Shown: in pieces, positions 8,383-19,000 of the stretch
Layout: each line of letters starts with the position of its first letter
Numbering within the stretch: the stretch's first letter is position 1
Position numbers and translations under genes: made by a program
Origin: Bacteroidales bacterium
GTDB lineage: Bacteria; Bacteroidota; Bacteroidia; Bacteroidales; WCHB1-69
Assembly: GCA_017443175.1 (NCBI GenBank)
Contig: JAFSOZ010000013.1
Location: 62,001 to 126,000, forward strand
Length of the DNA stretch: 64,000 nt
Direction of reading: 5' to 3'
The notes under the pieces: model-generated
The model's input: the letters and a program-made list of their open reading frames with translations, nothing else
The model's database searches: none
What the model was told of the DNA's origin: nothing

Positions 8383-10272
8383 TTAAATAATCTCTTTGAT
8401 TTTCTGTTTGATATCCTCTATACCGAAGCCCACCTCATGGTAGAGGCTCGGAATGTCGCCTTGCGCAATGAAGCGGTCGGGGATAGCCACGTGATGCAGT
8501 TGGTTGGAAAGCTGATGATCTTCCAGATACTCGGCCACGGCAGAAAAGAGACCGCCTTTTTCGGTACCGTCTTCCACAGTGAGCCATACAGGATATTGCA
8601 CGGACAGCTCCTGCAGTTTTTCCTCATCCAAAGGTTTGAGAAAACGCACGTTGAGATGAGCGGCATTGATGTTTTCCTCTTTCAGGGCATCCAGCGCAGC
8701 GCGCACATTGTTGCCCAATGGTCCCAATGACAGCACCAGCACTTTTTTGCCTTCGCGCAAAAGTTCGGCCTTGCCGATGGGCAGCGTTTGTGGTTCATTG
8801 CGCCACTCGGTGAGCACGCCGCGTCCGCGCGGATAGCGGATCACGAAGGGCAAGCCTCCGTTTTTGGCATTATGATAGGCTGTAACCATCATGTTGCGCA
8901 GCTCATGCTCATTGAGCGGGGAAGCAATGATGAGGTTGGGCACAGAGCGCAGGAAGGCCAAGTCGAAAGAACCTTGGTGCGTGGCACCGTCCTCTCCCAC
9001 CAAACCTGCACGATCAATGCAGAAGATCACCGGAAGGTTCTGCAGGGCCACGTCGTGGATTACTTGGTCGTAACCGCGTTGCAGGAACGAAGAGTAGATG
9101 TTGCAGAACGGGATATAGCCTTCGGCGGCCAGCCCGGCAGCAAAGGTCACCGCGTGCTGCTCGGCAATGCCCACGTCGAACACGCGATCGGGGAATTCCG
9201 CATCCATGATAGTCAGCGAGCAGCCCGTGGCCATGGCTGGCGTGATGCCCACCACTTTGTCGTCTTCACGGGCAATTTCCAGTATCGTGTGTCCGAACAC
9301 ATCCTGGTATTTCGGAGGCATGCCCGCGCAGTCGGGCTGGATAATCTGCCCAGTGGCAGGATCGAACTTGCCCGGGGCGTGGTACGCCGTCTGCTGCTTC
9401 TCCGCCATATCCAAACCCTTGCCCTTGACGGTCAGTACATGGAACAACTTGAGCCCTGGCAGCTTCTTCAAGTCCTGCAGTGTCTTGACCAGATGAACCA
9501 CATCATGACCGTCGGCAGGCCCGAAATAGCGATAACCAAGACTTTGAAACCAGTTGCTGCCGCCCAGCAGATAACCCTTGAGGCCGTTTCCCATACGACC
9601 GAACCAGTCCGTAATCTTGTTGGATTGCTTGGAACGGAAAGTAAACAGGTTCCACATGCGGTTCTTGAACCGGTTATAGGCTGGCGATGCGGTAATGGAA
9701 AGCAGATATTTGCTCATCGCACCTGTACTTCTGTCAATGGAGATTTTATTATCATTGAGTATCACCAGCATGTTCACATTGCGGTAGGCGGCCTGGTTCA
9801 TAGCTTCAAACGCCATGCCCCCCGTCATGGCACCATCGCCGATGACGGCAATATGATTACGGGTGGTGTCGCCATCCATCTTGGCTGCCATAGCCATGCC
9901 CAAGATAGCAGATATGGAGGTGGAGGAGTGTCCGGTACCGAAAGCGTCGTATTCGCTTTCCTCGCGGCGCGGAAAGCCACTAATGCCCTTGTAGCATCGA
10001 TTGGTGGCGAACTGGTCTTTACGTCCTGTAAGAATCTTGTGTGCGTAAGCTTGGTGACCCACGTCCCATACCAAGCGGTCATTGGGCGTGTCAAACACAT
10101 AGTGTATGGCCACTGTCAGTTCCACCACGCCAAGGCTGGAGCCAAGATGGCCGGGATGTTGGGCAGTCTGCTCAATAATAAACTGGCGCAACTCCGCACA
10201 CAGCTGTGGCAGTTGCTGCACGGACAGCTTGCGCAAATCCTCCGGTGTTTGTATTTGTTCCAGATATCCCAT
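8383..10272 (-). CDS. dxs: 1-Deoxy-D-xylulose-5-phosphate synthase
   Basis: A 629-aa thiamine-diphosphate enzyme that condenses pyruvate and glyceraldehyde 3-phosphate, the entry step of the MEP isoprenoid pathway. Full length for the family. Visible: HPGHLGSSLGVVE near 39-51, the ThDP motif IGDGAMTGGMAFEAMNQA near 144-161, the DRAGLVGEDGATHQG transketolase-like pyrimidine-domain motif near 418-432, and a C-terminal transketolase domain. Its ATG overlaps the stop of the upstream GT4 gene by one base (TAATG), so translation is probably coupled. It is the last gene of a six-gene minus-strand operon. Confidence 0.97.
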   Translation of the reverse strand: MGYLEQIQTPEDLRKLSVQQLPQLCAELRQFIIEQTAQHPGHLGSSLGVVELTVAIHYVFDTPNDRLVWDVGHQAYAHKILTGRKDQFATNRCYKGISGFPRREESEYDAFGTGHSSTSISAILGMAMAAKMDGDTTRNHIAVIGDGAMTGGMAFEAMNQAAYRNVNMLVILNDNKISIDRSTGAMSKYLLSITASPAYNRFKNRMWNLFTFRSKQSNKITDWFGRMGNGLKGYLLGGSNWFQSLGYRYFGPADGHDVVHLVKTLQDLKKLPGLKLFHVLTVKGKGLDMAEKQQTAYHAPGKFDPATGQIIQPDCAGMPPKYQDVFGHTILEIAREDDKVVGITPAMATGCSLTIMDAEFPDRVFDVGIAEQHAVTFAAGLAAEGYIPFCNIYSSFLQRGYDQVIHDVALQNLPVIFCIDRAGLVGEDGATHQGSFDLAFLRSVPNLIIASPLNEHELRNMMVTAYHNAKNGGLPFVIRYPRGRGVLTEWRNEPQTLPIGKAELLREGKKVLVLSLGPLGNNVRAALDALKEENINAAHLNVRFLKPLDEEKLQELSVQYPVWLTVEDGTEKGGLFSAVAEYLEDHQLSNQLHHVAIPDRFIAQGDIPSLYHEVGFGIEDIKQKIKEII

Positions 10273-11480
10273 TACTTAGCAAGCACTTGTTGATAAAAAT
10301 CCAATAATTTTTGCGTGATCAATTCATTGTTATGATGCATGGAAATGAAATCCCGTGCATTTTCAGATATGATGGAGCAGAGGTCCGGGGTCTGGATACA
10401 CTTGTCGATGATAGACAGGAACTCCTCGGGGGTATCGGCGATGAAGAGGTGCTTGCCATTCTCCACCGCAAGGCCTTCCGCACCCACAGAGGTGGTAATC
10501 ACCACACGACCCAAGGCCATAGCCTCGACGATTTTCACGCGCACACCGCTACCGGAAAGGAGCGGCACTATCATCATGTCGTGATCCAGCATAAACTCGT
10601 TGGCATTGGGCACGGCACCCACGAAACGCACGTTCGGATCCTGCCGCTGCAAGAGCTTGTCGGGAGTCCCATGTCCGGCCACCGTAAACTGGAGTTCGGG
10701 ATGTGCCTCGTGTATCAGCGGCCACACATCGTCCAAAAACCACTCGATGCCCTCCATATTGGGCGACCAGTTCATACTGCCAATGTGGCACAAAGACGGC
10801 TTGTCGGAGGCAATGTAATCATCCTCCAACTCGTAGTTCTCCATGTCAATGCCAAACGGAATGACCACGCCCGGAACCGCAACCGCTGTCTTATGGAAAT
10901 ATTGGAAATCAGGATCCGAAATCGTCATATAGCCATCCATTTTCTTCAGGATGGTATTCTCGACGCGCTCAAGCTGTTTCTTGTTCACCCGATACACCAT
11001 CTGCATCACAGGGTTGGACTCGTTATCCGCCAAGCGCTCCCAAATCTGGTGCTCGATATTGTGCATACGGATGACGACCTTTGCTTTGCTGAACTTTCTT
11101 ATTACATCCAGATAAGGGGTTACATAAATGGATTCAAGATGGATGATATCGAACGTCTCGTGCTTCAGGATATGCTCCAATTTGGAAGCCATATCTTTGG
11201 TGTTAAACCGCTCGATATGATACGATTTTCGCATGAAAACGGAGCGTATGCCGTCCATGATATGCGGAGTTGTATCGATGAATGCAGACTCAAAGCGTGT
11301 CTTCTGCAGGTAATCGGCAGGAAAAGCATCTATCTTGACAGGATGTTTCTGCGTCTCCACTGCGACCACACGCACTTCTTGTCCGCTCTCAAGCAGACCG
11401 CGCGTGATGTTGTGCATGGCGATACATCCGCCATCTACCTGCGGCAAAGGGGGCTTATGACAAAGTTGAAGAACTTTCAT
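10272..11480 (-). CDS. Family 4 glycosyltransferase
   Basis: A 402-aa GT-B fold enzyme. The N-terminal half has MKVLQLCHKPPLPQVDGGC, a typical acceptor-domain start with a Gly-rich loop, and FDIIHLESIYVTPYLD. The C-terminal half carries HIGSMNWSPNMEGIEWFLDDVWP and the nucleotide-sugar signature SGSGVRVKIVEAMALG near 307-322. Cytoplasmic, with no membrane helices. Its start lies 26 bases inside the end of the LptF/G permease gene and its stop overlaps the dxs start. Pairing with an LPS-export permease suggests lipopolysaccharide or another envelope glycan as target; donor and acceptor are unknown. Confidence 0.9.
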   Translation of the reverse strand: MKVLQLCHKPPLPQVDGGCIAMHNITRGLLESGQEVRVVAVETQKHPVKIDAFPADYLQKTRFESAFIDTTPHIMDGIRSVFMRKSYHIERFNTKDMASKLEHILKHETFDIIHLESIYVTPYLDVIRKFSKAKVVIRMHNIEHQIWERLADNESNPVMQMVYRVNKKQLERVENTILKKMDGYMTISDPDFQYFHKTAVAVPGVVIPFGIDMENYELEDDYIASDKPSLCHIGSMNWSPNMEGIEWFLDDVWPLIHEAHPELQFTVAGHGTPDKLLQRQDPNVRFVGAVPNANEFMLDHDMMIVPLLSGSGVRVKIVEAMALGRVVITTSVGAEGLAVENGKHLFIADTPEEFLSIIDKCIQTPDLCSIISENARDFISMHHNNELITQKLLDFYQQVLAK

Positions 11481-12927
11481 TTGATTTTTTTCGGAATATT
11501 TTAAAATTTTTGATTTTTTCTACCAAACGGGTATAGGTCTCCGGCGAGAGCACTGCAGAGTCGGTGGTGGCATGATACGTCAGGAACACGCAAATCGGCA
11601 GCAGTACAAAGGAGGACAGGAACATGCCGAACCAAACCGGCATTGGACTGTTTTTGGCAATCTTCTCTCCCATAATGGAGATGGCAAAATAGAGTGTGAA
11701 AAAGACCACGGTGATAACCAACGGAATGCCAATGCCGCCCTTGCGGATGATGGAACCCAACGGTGCACCGATGAAGAAAAACAGCAGACAAGCTAACGAC
11801 AAGGAGAATTTCCGGAAAAACTCAATCTGGTAGGACCAAAGTTGAGATGTCCGGAACGACATGTCCTGAAATGAAAACCGAACCGCGAAATTGGCCGCGT
11901 GGGCCCTGCTGTCTGCCGTTTGCAAAATGCGTGGCATCAATTCCGGCGATACCTTGCTCAAATCATAATGGCGGGTCTGCGTGGTGATTGTATCAAAGTT
12001 CGTATCATTTTGAATCATGTTATGATAAAAATACAAGTGTGCCAAAAAGGCATCAGATGCTGAAAATGCGAAATCCTTGATCTCAGCTTTCAAAGTGTCG
12101 ATCTTTTCATCCAGCTGACCAATGGACATAGCCGTGGAATGGCTTTGAAACAGGCTCTCGTCATTGTTGCCCATGCCGGAGAACTCTGACAAGTCAAAAC
12201 GTTTGTACTGCCTGCTGAAAGTAGCCCGCGTTAACGGATACTTGTTGACGGAAGAGCGTTCCGATGTGTATGACGCTTCATCCCAATAGGAGCCGTCATA
12301 CAAGGTGAACATGATATATTTCTTGTCGGGAGTCATCTTCATGGTTCCGCTTTTGGCGTAAGTCACCGTAGTGTTGCCCCTGTGCTTGGAGTGGTCATAA
12401 ATGAGCACATCCTCGATAGTTTCGCCATCCGCCTTTTTCTTCCCCACCCGGATTGTGTAATTGTCAAAGCCGTAATAAAAGACGCCTTCATCGATGTTGA
12501 ATGCAGGCTTCTGTTCCTGGATGTCGAACAGCAGCATGCGCAGTTTGACAGCGGAACGGGGGATGATTTCGTTGGAGAACTCAAAAGCGACCACTGCGAT
12601 AATGAGTGAGAGGAACGCCAGGGGGCGCATCATCTGACGGATGGAGACACCCGCCGACTTCAACGCTACAATCTCGTAACGTTCGCCCATATTGCCAAAC
12701 GTCATCAGGGAGGCCAACAGTACCGCCAGTGGAAAAGCCATGGATGTCAAGGTGATGGAGGCGTAGAAAAGGAGTTTCAGGAGCACATTGATCTCCAGTC
12801 CCTTTCCGACCAGTTCATCCACCCACTTCCACAAAAACTGCATCAGCAGGACGAACAACGCCACGAAGAAGGTCAGGATAAAGGGCCCGAGGAAGTTCTT
12901 ACACAGATACCGATTAATGATTTTCAT
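11455..12927 (-). CDS. LptF/LptG-family (YjgP/YjgQ) permease
   Basis: A 490-aa inner-membrane protein of the LPS-transport permease family. Three hydrophobic helices lie in the first ~110 residues (starting MKIINRYLCKNFLGPFILT) and three in the last ~130, flanking a long periplasmic beta-rich region, as in LptF/G. The segment MGERYEIVALKSAGVSIRQM near 96-115 is the cytoplasmic coupling helix. It would act with an LptB-type ATPase encoded elsewhere. Gene order places it between the transketolase half and GT4. Whether it is the F- or G-type paralogue cannot be decided here. Confidence 0.9.
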   Translation of the reverse strand: MKIINRYLCKNFLGPFILTFFVALFVLLMQFLWKWVDELVGKGLEINVLLKLLFYASITLTSMAFPLAVLLASLMTFGNMGERYEIVALKSAGVSIRQMMRPLAFLSLIIAVVAFEFSNEIIPRSAVKLRMLLFDIQEQKPAFNIDEGVFYYGFDNYTIRVGKKKADGETIEDVLIYDHSKHRGNTTVTYAKSGTMKMTPDKKYIMFTLYDGSYWDEASYTSERSSVNKYPLTRATFSRQYKRFDLSEFSGMGNNDESLFQSHSTAMSIGQLDEKIDTLKAEIKDFAFSASDAFLAHLYFYHNMIQNDTNFDTITTQTRHYDLSKVSPELMPRILQTADSRAHAANFAVRFSFQDMSFRTSQLWSYQIEFFRKFSLSLACLLFFFIGAPLGSIIRKGGIGIPLVITVVFFTLYFAISIMGEKIAKNSPMPVWFGMFLSSFVLLPICVFLTYHATTDSAVLSPETYTRLVEKIKNFKIFRKKSNESSSTLS

Positions 12928-12941
12928 GGTGATACTGGAGA

Positions 12942-13784
12942 TTAGTAATCACCAAGGGTCTCAGGCAATTGTGCCAAGGCAGCCTGTGCCTGTTCATCGT
13001 TAGGGGCACTGCCGTGCCATTTGTGGGTTCCTTCCATAAAATCGACACCCTTGCCCATTTCGGTCTTCATAATGATGACCACGGGTTTCTGGTGATGGGC
13101 CAACGTCTTGGCCAGCGTGAGTGTCTGCAGGCACTTCTTCATGTCATTGCCGTCGGTCTCCAGCACCATCCAGTCGGAAGCCTCGAATTTGGCTCTCAAT
13201 CGGCCCAGGTTACATACAGCATTAACAGGACCGTCAATCTGTTTGCCGTTGTAATCCACGGTGACAATCAGATTGTCCACTTTCTTGGCTCCGGCGAACA
13301 TGACAGCCTCCCAGATCTGGCCCTCTTGCAACTCGCCGTCGCCGGTAAGGGCGAACACGAGATGCGGGTCCTGATTGGCTTTCTTGGCCAGTGCCGCGCC
13401 AATGGCAACCGACATGCCCTGGCCGAGAGATCCGGACGCAATGCGGATGCCGGGAAGCCCTTCCACCGGAGTGGGGTGACCCTGCAGGCGAGTGTGCAAC
13501 TTGCGGAATGTAGCCAACTCGCTCACGGGAAAATAGCCCCTGCGAGCCATCACACTGTACAGGACTGGCGTGATATGGCCATTGGACAGGAAGAACATAT
13601 CCTCTCCCTCACCCTCGCGGGTGAAACGGGCAGGGTCAATGTCCATAATTTGAAAATAGAGGGCGGTCAGAAAATCTGCGCATCCCAATGAGCCGCCCGG
13701 ATGACCGGAGGCAGCACCATGAACCATTCTGATAATGTCGCGCCTAACTTGAGCGGCAACATCTTGTAATTCCTTTATATCCAT
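12942..13784 (-). CDS. Transketolase, N-terminal (ThDP-binding) subunit
   Basis: A 280-aa protein matching only the N-terminal half of transketolase, which moves two-carbon units in the non-oxidative pentose phosphate pathway. Visible: SGHPGGSLG near 26-34, GHPTP near 102, GSLGQGMSVAIGAA near 118-131 and the ThDP motif LTGDGELQEGQIWEA near 146-160. Split transketolases exist, with the C-terminal half usually adjacent; here the next gene is the LptF/G permease and no C-terminal partner lies in the window. The order HIT gene, this gene, permease is tight (24 and 14 bases), so it is expressed with greA and dxs. Its partner should be elsewhere in the genome. Confidence 0.92.
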   Translation of the reverse strand: MDIKELQDVAAQVRRDIIRMVHGAASGHPGGSLGCADFLTALYFQIMDIDPARFTREGEGEDMFFLSNGHITPVLYSVMARRGYFPVSELATFRKLHTRLQGHPTPVEGLPGIRIASGSLGQGMSVAIGAALAKKANQDPHLVFALTGDGELQEGQIWEAVMFAGAKKVDNLIVTVDYNGKQIDGPVNAVCNLGRLRAKFEASDWMVLETDGNDMKKCLQTLTLAKTLAHHQKPVVIIMKTEMGKGVDFMEGTHKWHGSAPNDEQAQAALAQLPETLGDY

Positions 13785-13808
13785 AATATTGTAATTTTGT
13801 TCATTAAC

Positions 13809-14210
13809 TTATAGCTCAACAGCACAAGAAATCTGCGCTGCAATCTGCTGGAATTCCTCCTGAGTCAGTTGCACGCGCTCGGCCTTGAAATTCAGGTCGC
13901 CAACACCATTGATAGGCACAAGATGGATGTGGTTATGCGGCACGTCGATGCCAATCACAGCCACGCCCACGCGGTTGCACGGGATGGCCTTCTTAATGCC
14001 GACAGCCACCTTCTTGGCAAAGACCATCATCTCGCCCAACAACTCATCGGGGAGATCGAAGATGTAGTCGTTCTGCAATTTGGTGATGACCAAAGTGTGG
14101 CCCTTCGCGATGGGGGATATATCCAAAAAGGCGAAGAACTTGTCGTTTTCGGCAATTTTGTAGCAAGGAATCTCGCCTTTGACGATTTTGGTAAAGATGG
14201 TATCTTCCAT
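13809..14210 (-). CDS. HIT-family (HINT-type) nucleotide hydrolase
   Basis: A 133-aa histidine-triad protein, the usual length for HINT enzymes that hydrolyse nucleoside phosphoramidates or similar AMP conjugates. The catalytic triad motif PHNHIHLVPI is at residues 91-100. Upstream are FTKIVKGEIPCYKI near 6-19, typical of bacterial HIT proteins, and GHTLVITK near 37-44. It sits 12 bases after greA, an arrangement common in Bacteroidota. Physiological substrate unknown. Confidence 0.93.
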   Translation of the reverse strand: MEDTIFTKIVKGEIPCYKIAENDKFFAFLDISPIAKGHTLVITKLQNDYIFDLPDELLGEMMVFAKKVAVGIKKAIPCNRVGVAVIGIDVPHNHIHLVPINGVGDLNFKAERVQLTQEEFQQIAAQISCAVEL

Positions 14211-14222
14211 GATCCTGAATTT

Positions 14223-14696
14223 TTAGCGTGAAACTTCCAAAATTTCGAAATCCATGGCACCGGCAGGAGCCTGCATGGTGACTGTATCACCCTTCGAGTT
14301 TCCAATCAAGGATTTGGCCAACGGGCTGGTGACGGAAATCTTGCCGGCCTTGAAGTCGGATTCCGACTCCGGGACAATGGTGTAGGTCATCACCGCGTTG
14401 GTTTTCACATTCTTGACCGTGACGATGGAATATATCAGCACTTTGGTGACATCGATTTTCGACTCATCCAACACGCGCGCCTTGGAAATCAGGTTGCGCA
14501 GGTTGGCGATTTTGAGTTCCAACAGGCCCTGGGCCTCCTTCGCCGCGTCATACTCCGCATTCTCCGACAAATCGCCCTTGTCGCGCGCCTCCGCGATGGC
14601 TTGGGAAATCTTGGGACGCTCCACAGACTCCAACTCATTCAACTCCTTTTTCAAGGCATCAAGACCCTCCTGGGTATAATATTTCAAATCTTCCAT
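14223..14696 (-). CDS. greA: Transcription elongation factor GreA
   Basis: A 157-aa protein of the GreA/GreB family, which enters the RNA polymerase secondary channel and stimulates cleavage of backtracked RNA. The N-terminal coiled coil contains the acidic tip DLSENAEYDAAKEAQG near 42-57 and the family start YYTQEGLDALKKELNEL. The C-terminal FKBP-like domain ends with SLIGNSKGDTVTMQAP. It is the first gene of the operon leading to dxs, beginning just below a strong hairpin that separates it from the PorV/PorQ-family gene. Confidence 0.97.
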   Translation of the reverse strand: MEDLKYYTQEGLDALKKELNELESVERPKISQAIAEARDKGDLSENAEYDAAKEAQGLLELKIANLRNLISKARVLDESKIDVTKVLIYSIVTVKNVKTNAVMTYTIVPESESDFKAGKISVTSPLAKSLIGNSKGDTVTMQAPAGAMDFEILEVSR

Positions 14697-14716
14697 AACA
14701 GTGGTTTTTATTACAC

Positions 14717-14750
14717 AAATAGAAGAGGCTTTTGCAAGCCTCTTCTATTT
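14717..14750. terminator. 15-bp perfect hairpin between the PorV/PorQ-family gene and greA
   Basis: Arms 14717-14731 and 14736-14750 pair perfectly around a TTGC loop. It lies 24 bases beyond the stop of the minus-strand PorV/PorQ-family gene. The run of T after the stem is short, so termination efficiency is uncertain. Confidence 0.65.
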
Positions 14751-14773
14751 TATTCAAAAAGGTTTATGCAATA

Positions 14774-15970
14774 TTACAAGGTGAATTTAAGACCGATATA
14801 GTGATTACCTTTCCATTGCTTGGTGAATCTGTAGGCATAATCGATATAGATTCTGCTGCCCGTGTTGCCTTTCTTCAAAGGAATCACACAAGTAGCGCCC
14901 AAAGACGGGCCAGCAAAGAAGGAGTCGCTGTTGAAGAGCATAGCGGAGAGCTGTTGGGTCTCAACACCATTCTCATCATACACAGACTCGGTCTTCTTGG
15001 TAATGTTCTCCAACGAATAACCGGCACGGATCATGAAGTAGTTCATGAAACCGTACTCCAAGCCGAGAGCGAAGATGTCGCGGCTGTATGAGTTAGCGAT
15101 AAAAGAACCGGCCAGGGTAATTCTGTGTTTGGCATCGTCACGGGTCAGACCTTCAGCCTCGAGATCTTCTTTCGACATGGAAGCATATTCGCCACCGAAG
15201 AAGAGGAAGTCGTATGACACGCCGATGGACAGAAGAGCGGGCATTTCATACTCGGCGGAACGGACTGCCAGAGTCTGTTCAACGCTAGTTCCGTTGATAA
15301 CGCCGGTATAGGTAATACCGTCACCCTTATAGCTCATCGGAAGACCGATGTTCTTCAAAGCCACACCGATTTTAAAGTTCTCGAATTTGCCTGCGATGTA
15401 CTGGACACCAGCGTCGAGGGCGAAGCCCGTAGCGTGCAAGTCTGCAATACTCTCATTGATAATCTTGAGTGAAATACCACCCTTGATGAAATTATTGAAA
15501 GACTTGGCATAATGAACACCAATGCACATAAGGTTCGGGCTGAAAGTACCGAGTCCGCCTTCGGGCTGGGCCACCGTGGTGATATCCACGTTACCGAAAC
15601 CCATGGAGAAGAAGGAAACACCGAGTACACCGAAATCCTTGCCTTTACGTCCCAGATGCTGGGCAAAGCCGATGGAATTGATATTGATGCCGGCTTGAGA
15701 GCCAACCAGATACTGGGTACGGTTGAAACTGAATTCGGTCTTCTTTACGTAGGTCAAACCAGCCACATTGGAATACATAGACTCCAAACCGCGAATCTCG
15801 GCAATGCCGGCATTGGCCATACCATTGGATCGTGCCCATGGGTCAATCAACAAATGGGAAGCACCTGACTGACCGGAACGGTCTCTGTTACCTGCCCACA
15901 CGTTGGAAGAACCCACGGTCAACAGGGCAAGCACTGTGCAAATTATTAATGATTTAAATATATTTTTCAT
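14774..15970 (-). CDS. PorV/PorQ-family outer-membrane protein
   Basis: A 398-aa protein with an N-terminal signal peptide (residues ~1-26, ending near VWA). The mature part matches the PorV/PorQ family of outer-membrane beta-barrels: LLIDPWARSNGMANAGIAEI and the SMYSNVAGLTYVKKTEFSFN segment, then regular alternating strands and a C-terminal aromatic strand (HYIGLKFTL). PorV shuttles T9SS substrates to the attachment complex. This copy follows a large secreted protein with a T9SS-like C-terminus and a TonB receptor, so it may be a dedicated partner of that substrate. It is not necessarily the core PorV of the secretion machine. Confidence 0.82.
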   Translation of the reverse strand: MKNIFKSLIICTVLALLTVGSSNVWAGNRDRSGQSGASHLLIDPWARSNGMANAGIAEIRGLESMYSNVAGLTYVKKTEFSFNRTQYLVGSQAGININSIGFAQHLGRKGKDFGVLGVSFFSMGFGNVDITTVAQPEGGLGTFSPNLMCIGVHYAKSFNNFIKGGISLKIINESIADLHATGFALDAGVQYIAGKFENFKIGVALKNIGLPMSYKGDGITYTGVINGTSVEQTLAVRSAEYEMPALLSIGVSYDFLFFGGEYASMSKEDLEAEGLTRDDAKHRITLAGSFIANSYSRDIFALGLEYGFMNYFMIRAGYSLENITKKTESVYDENGVETQQLSAMLFNSDSFFAGPSLGATCVIPLKKGNTGSRIYIDYAYRFTKQWKGNHYIGLKFTL

Positions 15971-16000
15971 ATTATCTCTGTTTTTACGTAATTAATAATT

Positions 16001-19000
16001 TTAGAAACCATTCAAGTCGGTAGGACGCATAGCACAGAAGAATTTGAGAGTACGTTCTCCAATTCCAGGAGCATTCACATGGATAATGTAAACGCCACCG
16101 GCGACTGGAATGTTGGCGTGGTTCTTCAAATCCCATTGTACGTAAGACGTACCAGCATCACCCTTCGTGAGGGTTCTAATCAGAGTACCGTTAACGGTGT
16201 AGATGGAGATGGTACAGTTAGCAGGCAAGTTCACAATGCGGACATAATTCTGCAGTGCGTTCTGCTCATACTGGGAGAATCCGTAGTACGGGTTCGGGAC
16301 GATGTTGATTTCATCGAGGAGGGTTTGTACCGTCTCTTCGGAATTCGTCACCTTCGTAGGAACAATGTTCTTGGTGGTGAACTCATACATAGGATAACCT
16401 TGGTTCTGTGAAGCGTTAGGAGCTTGGGCAGGATCGTTGTACCAACGAGAAGAGTATCTGTAGTACGGACGGCTCACACGCAACTTGATGGTAGCGTCAG
16501 ATGACAGCCAGCTGTCTTCCATTCTGTAAGCCGGCATCGGAATGCTGGTCCACATCACATTGTTGAAGAGCTGCATCTTGTATTGCTTACGTGTGTTGTT
16601 TCTCAAACTGGAAATACTTTCCACTTGGTCGAACTTGGCTCTCAGCCATCTGCCTTCATCGTATGCACCGCAATCGTAGAATGAGTACGTTACGCCATCA
16701 CTACCGGTGATCGTACCACCGTGCCACTTACCGTCAGCATTGGTCAATTGATCATCGTCATTGTAATTACGCTTGAAGGTACGGGAACTGTTACCGTAAG
16801 AATAATAGGTACTTGCTGTATTACCGGCGCTGCCGACAATATAGACATAGTGACGACCACCATTTACAGGCTCACCGTAGGTGACACTGTAATTATCACG
16901 GAATGCATTGTATGACGAAACGCTCAGAGATATCGGATTTCCAAGTGTATCCAGTACCAGATCACCAGTTTGCATATCCTTCCAATAAGCATAGACATTC
17001 GTCGGGTTGAAGATCATGTCATTACCGTTGTTCAACTCATCAGCTGAGTTTTCGGCGAACATGATGTTCAAACGCTCACCCGTCTCCACATTGATGGCAT
17101 AACCCGGGAACCAACCCATACCAGTGGTACCACTGTTATCCGGTTTACCGTCTTTGCCTACGGACGGGCATTTCTTGGGTTCATGACGAACATTCTTGTA
17201 GGTTTGTCCGTTGAAGTTCTGATCAACCATATATCCGTTGGTAGGTACACCGGAACCAGACTCAAGCACGATACATCTTGTCCATTTGCTCTTGTCGGGC
17301 GTTAAGACGATATCCACAGAATAGAGGTTAGCCATGGTCTGGTTGTAACCCGGACAAGCATACTGAGAAGTTAAGTCCATGAATGAGAAGTAAGAGTAGT
17401 TAGAAGCAGGAGCTGAAGTACCCACCGTCTCATCTGCAACGAGGAACTTGGCCTGAGGACCGCCATCATACGGAGAGGAGAGTACGTACGGGGACCATGT
17501 ACCATCGATAACACTTTCAAACTGCTGTTGAGGATCCTTGAAGGCACGTACACTTTCGTGTTGCTCCACGCCATTGGATGATGTACCGGAAGGCAATTGA
17601 ATGATGGAGCACATATCCTCAGTACGCCATACCATGTAATCAGCCTCGGCACCGGTCTGACCGTTCCAGTCATCCCATTTACCGGAAGCCTGTTGACCGG
17701 AGTGAATCCAGTTGGCAGGATAATCGCCTTCCATATCGGTCACACCAGACAACCATTGTTCATCACCGCTATAGGCAATAGAGGAACCAATGAAATCGAC
17801 CTGGCCGTACCACATCTTATTGATGTAGTTATGACCACCCATATTGGCAACCAAGTGATCGTCCACATTTTGTTGATAGAACTTGAAGTCATAGTTCTTG
17901 ATAGAGATGGAAATACCCAAATCCGGGAACAGCTGCTCGTTGGTCATGGATATCGGCATAGGAGCCTCAAACTCTCTGTCAATACCCAGCTCTGCCAATT
18001 CCTCATCCGTCACCTCGTCAGAGATGATCAGCTTCCAAGTCGTGCTGTCGTTCACATCCTCGCTGACGCTGTTAGGTAAGAACTTGATGGTATAATCGTA
18101 AGGTTTCACCTGCAACGGGTCAACAACCTTAATGCTCAGAGGACCGTAGTTGTTCTTGTATTGTACGTTATTGTAAACATTGTTCTCCAAGATCTTGTCA
18201 CGGGTTTCTTCTGTCATATCCAAGAAGTAGCCGCCGTTACCATGACCTTCGATACGGGTGATCATCGGCTGGTCACCGTATGCACAGTTCGTCAGGTTCT
18301 CCACATTCTTGTGCGGGACTCCCTTATAGACCTTGATGTTACGACGACCTGCCAAATACGGGGTCTTCTGACCATCCAGGAAGTCGCCATCCATCTTAAA
18401 CTCTTTGTACTGGTTGTAACCGTATGCAATCACCAAGAAGTAATACTCCTTATGGTTGACAAGTTTCTTGTTGGAACCAGTAGCGAATTTGTCTTCAGTC
18501 ACCTGCAATGAGTGGAAAATACCAGAGTTACTGCCGTTCACCATTTCAGTGGCAACAGAAGCGCCCACAGCGTCGTTGTAAATCCAGTTCACCAAGTGAC
18601 CGGCTTCATTCTCAATATCACACTGGGCAATCAGGATGGCCTTGCTGAGGTCACCGATATCGGTGGCACTCACAGAACCATTGGCCAATTGGTAAATCTG
18701 ATAACCTTCGAAACGATATTGTCTTTGCTCGGTAGATAAAGTATCTTCGGTCACGCGAGGCACTTGACGGACGATAGTGTCAGGGGTACCATCTTCATGA
18801 TATGCGAAAATAGTATCGTTGACATACTCCGTGATAGGAAGGGTCTTCGTGATCTGGGGATCCAGCTCGACGTAGGTCTCATGATAGTTGTTGCTGTTAG
18901 GATCCTCATTGGAGAGATAAAGCACGAGTTCGTTTTCAAACTCACGGATGGTTACATCAGGAGCATCAGGACCATCAAGGGTCTTGAAACAGTTCTCGAA

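Noticed and set aside
8788..10293. 501-codon + strand frame opposite dxs
   Set aside because: Antisense to a complete, motif-rich dxs; no family signature of its own.
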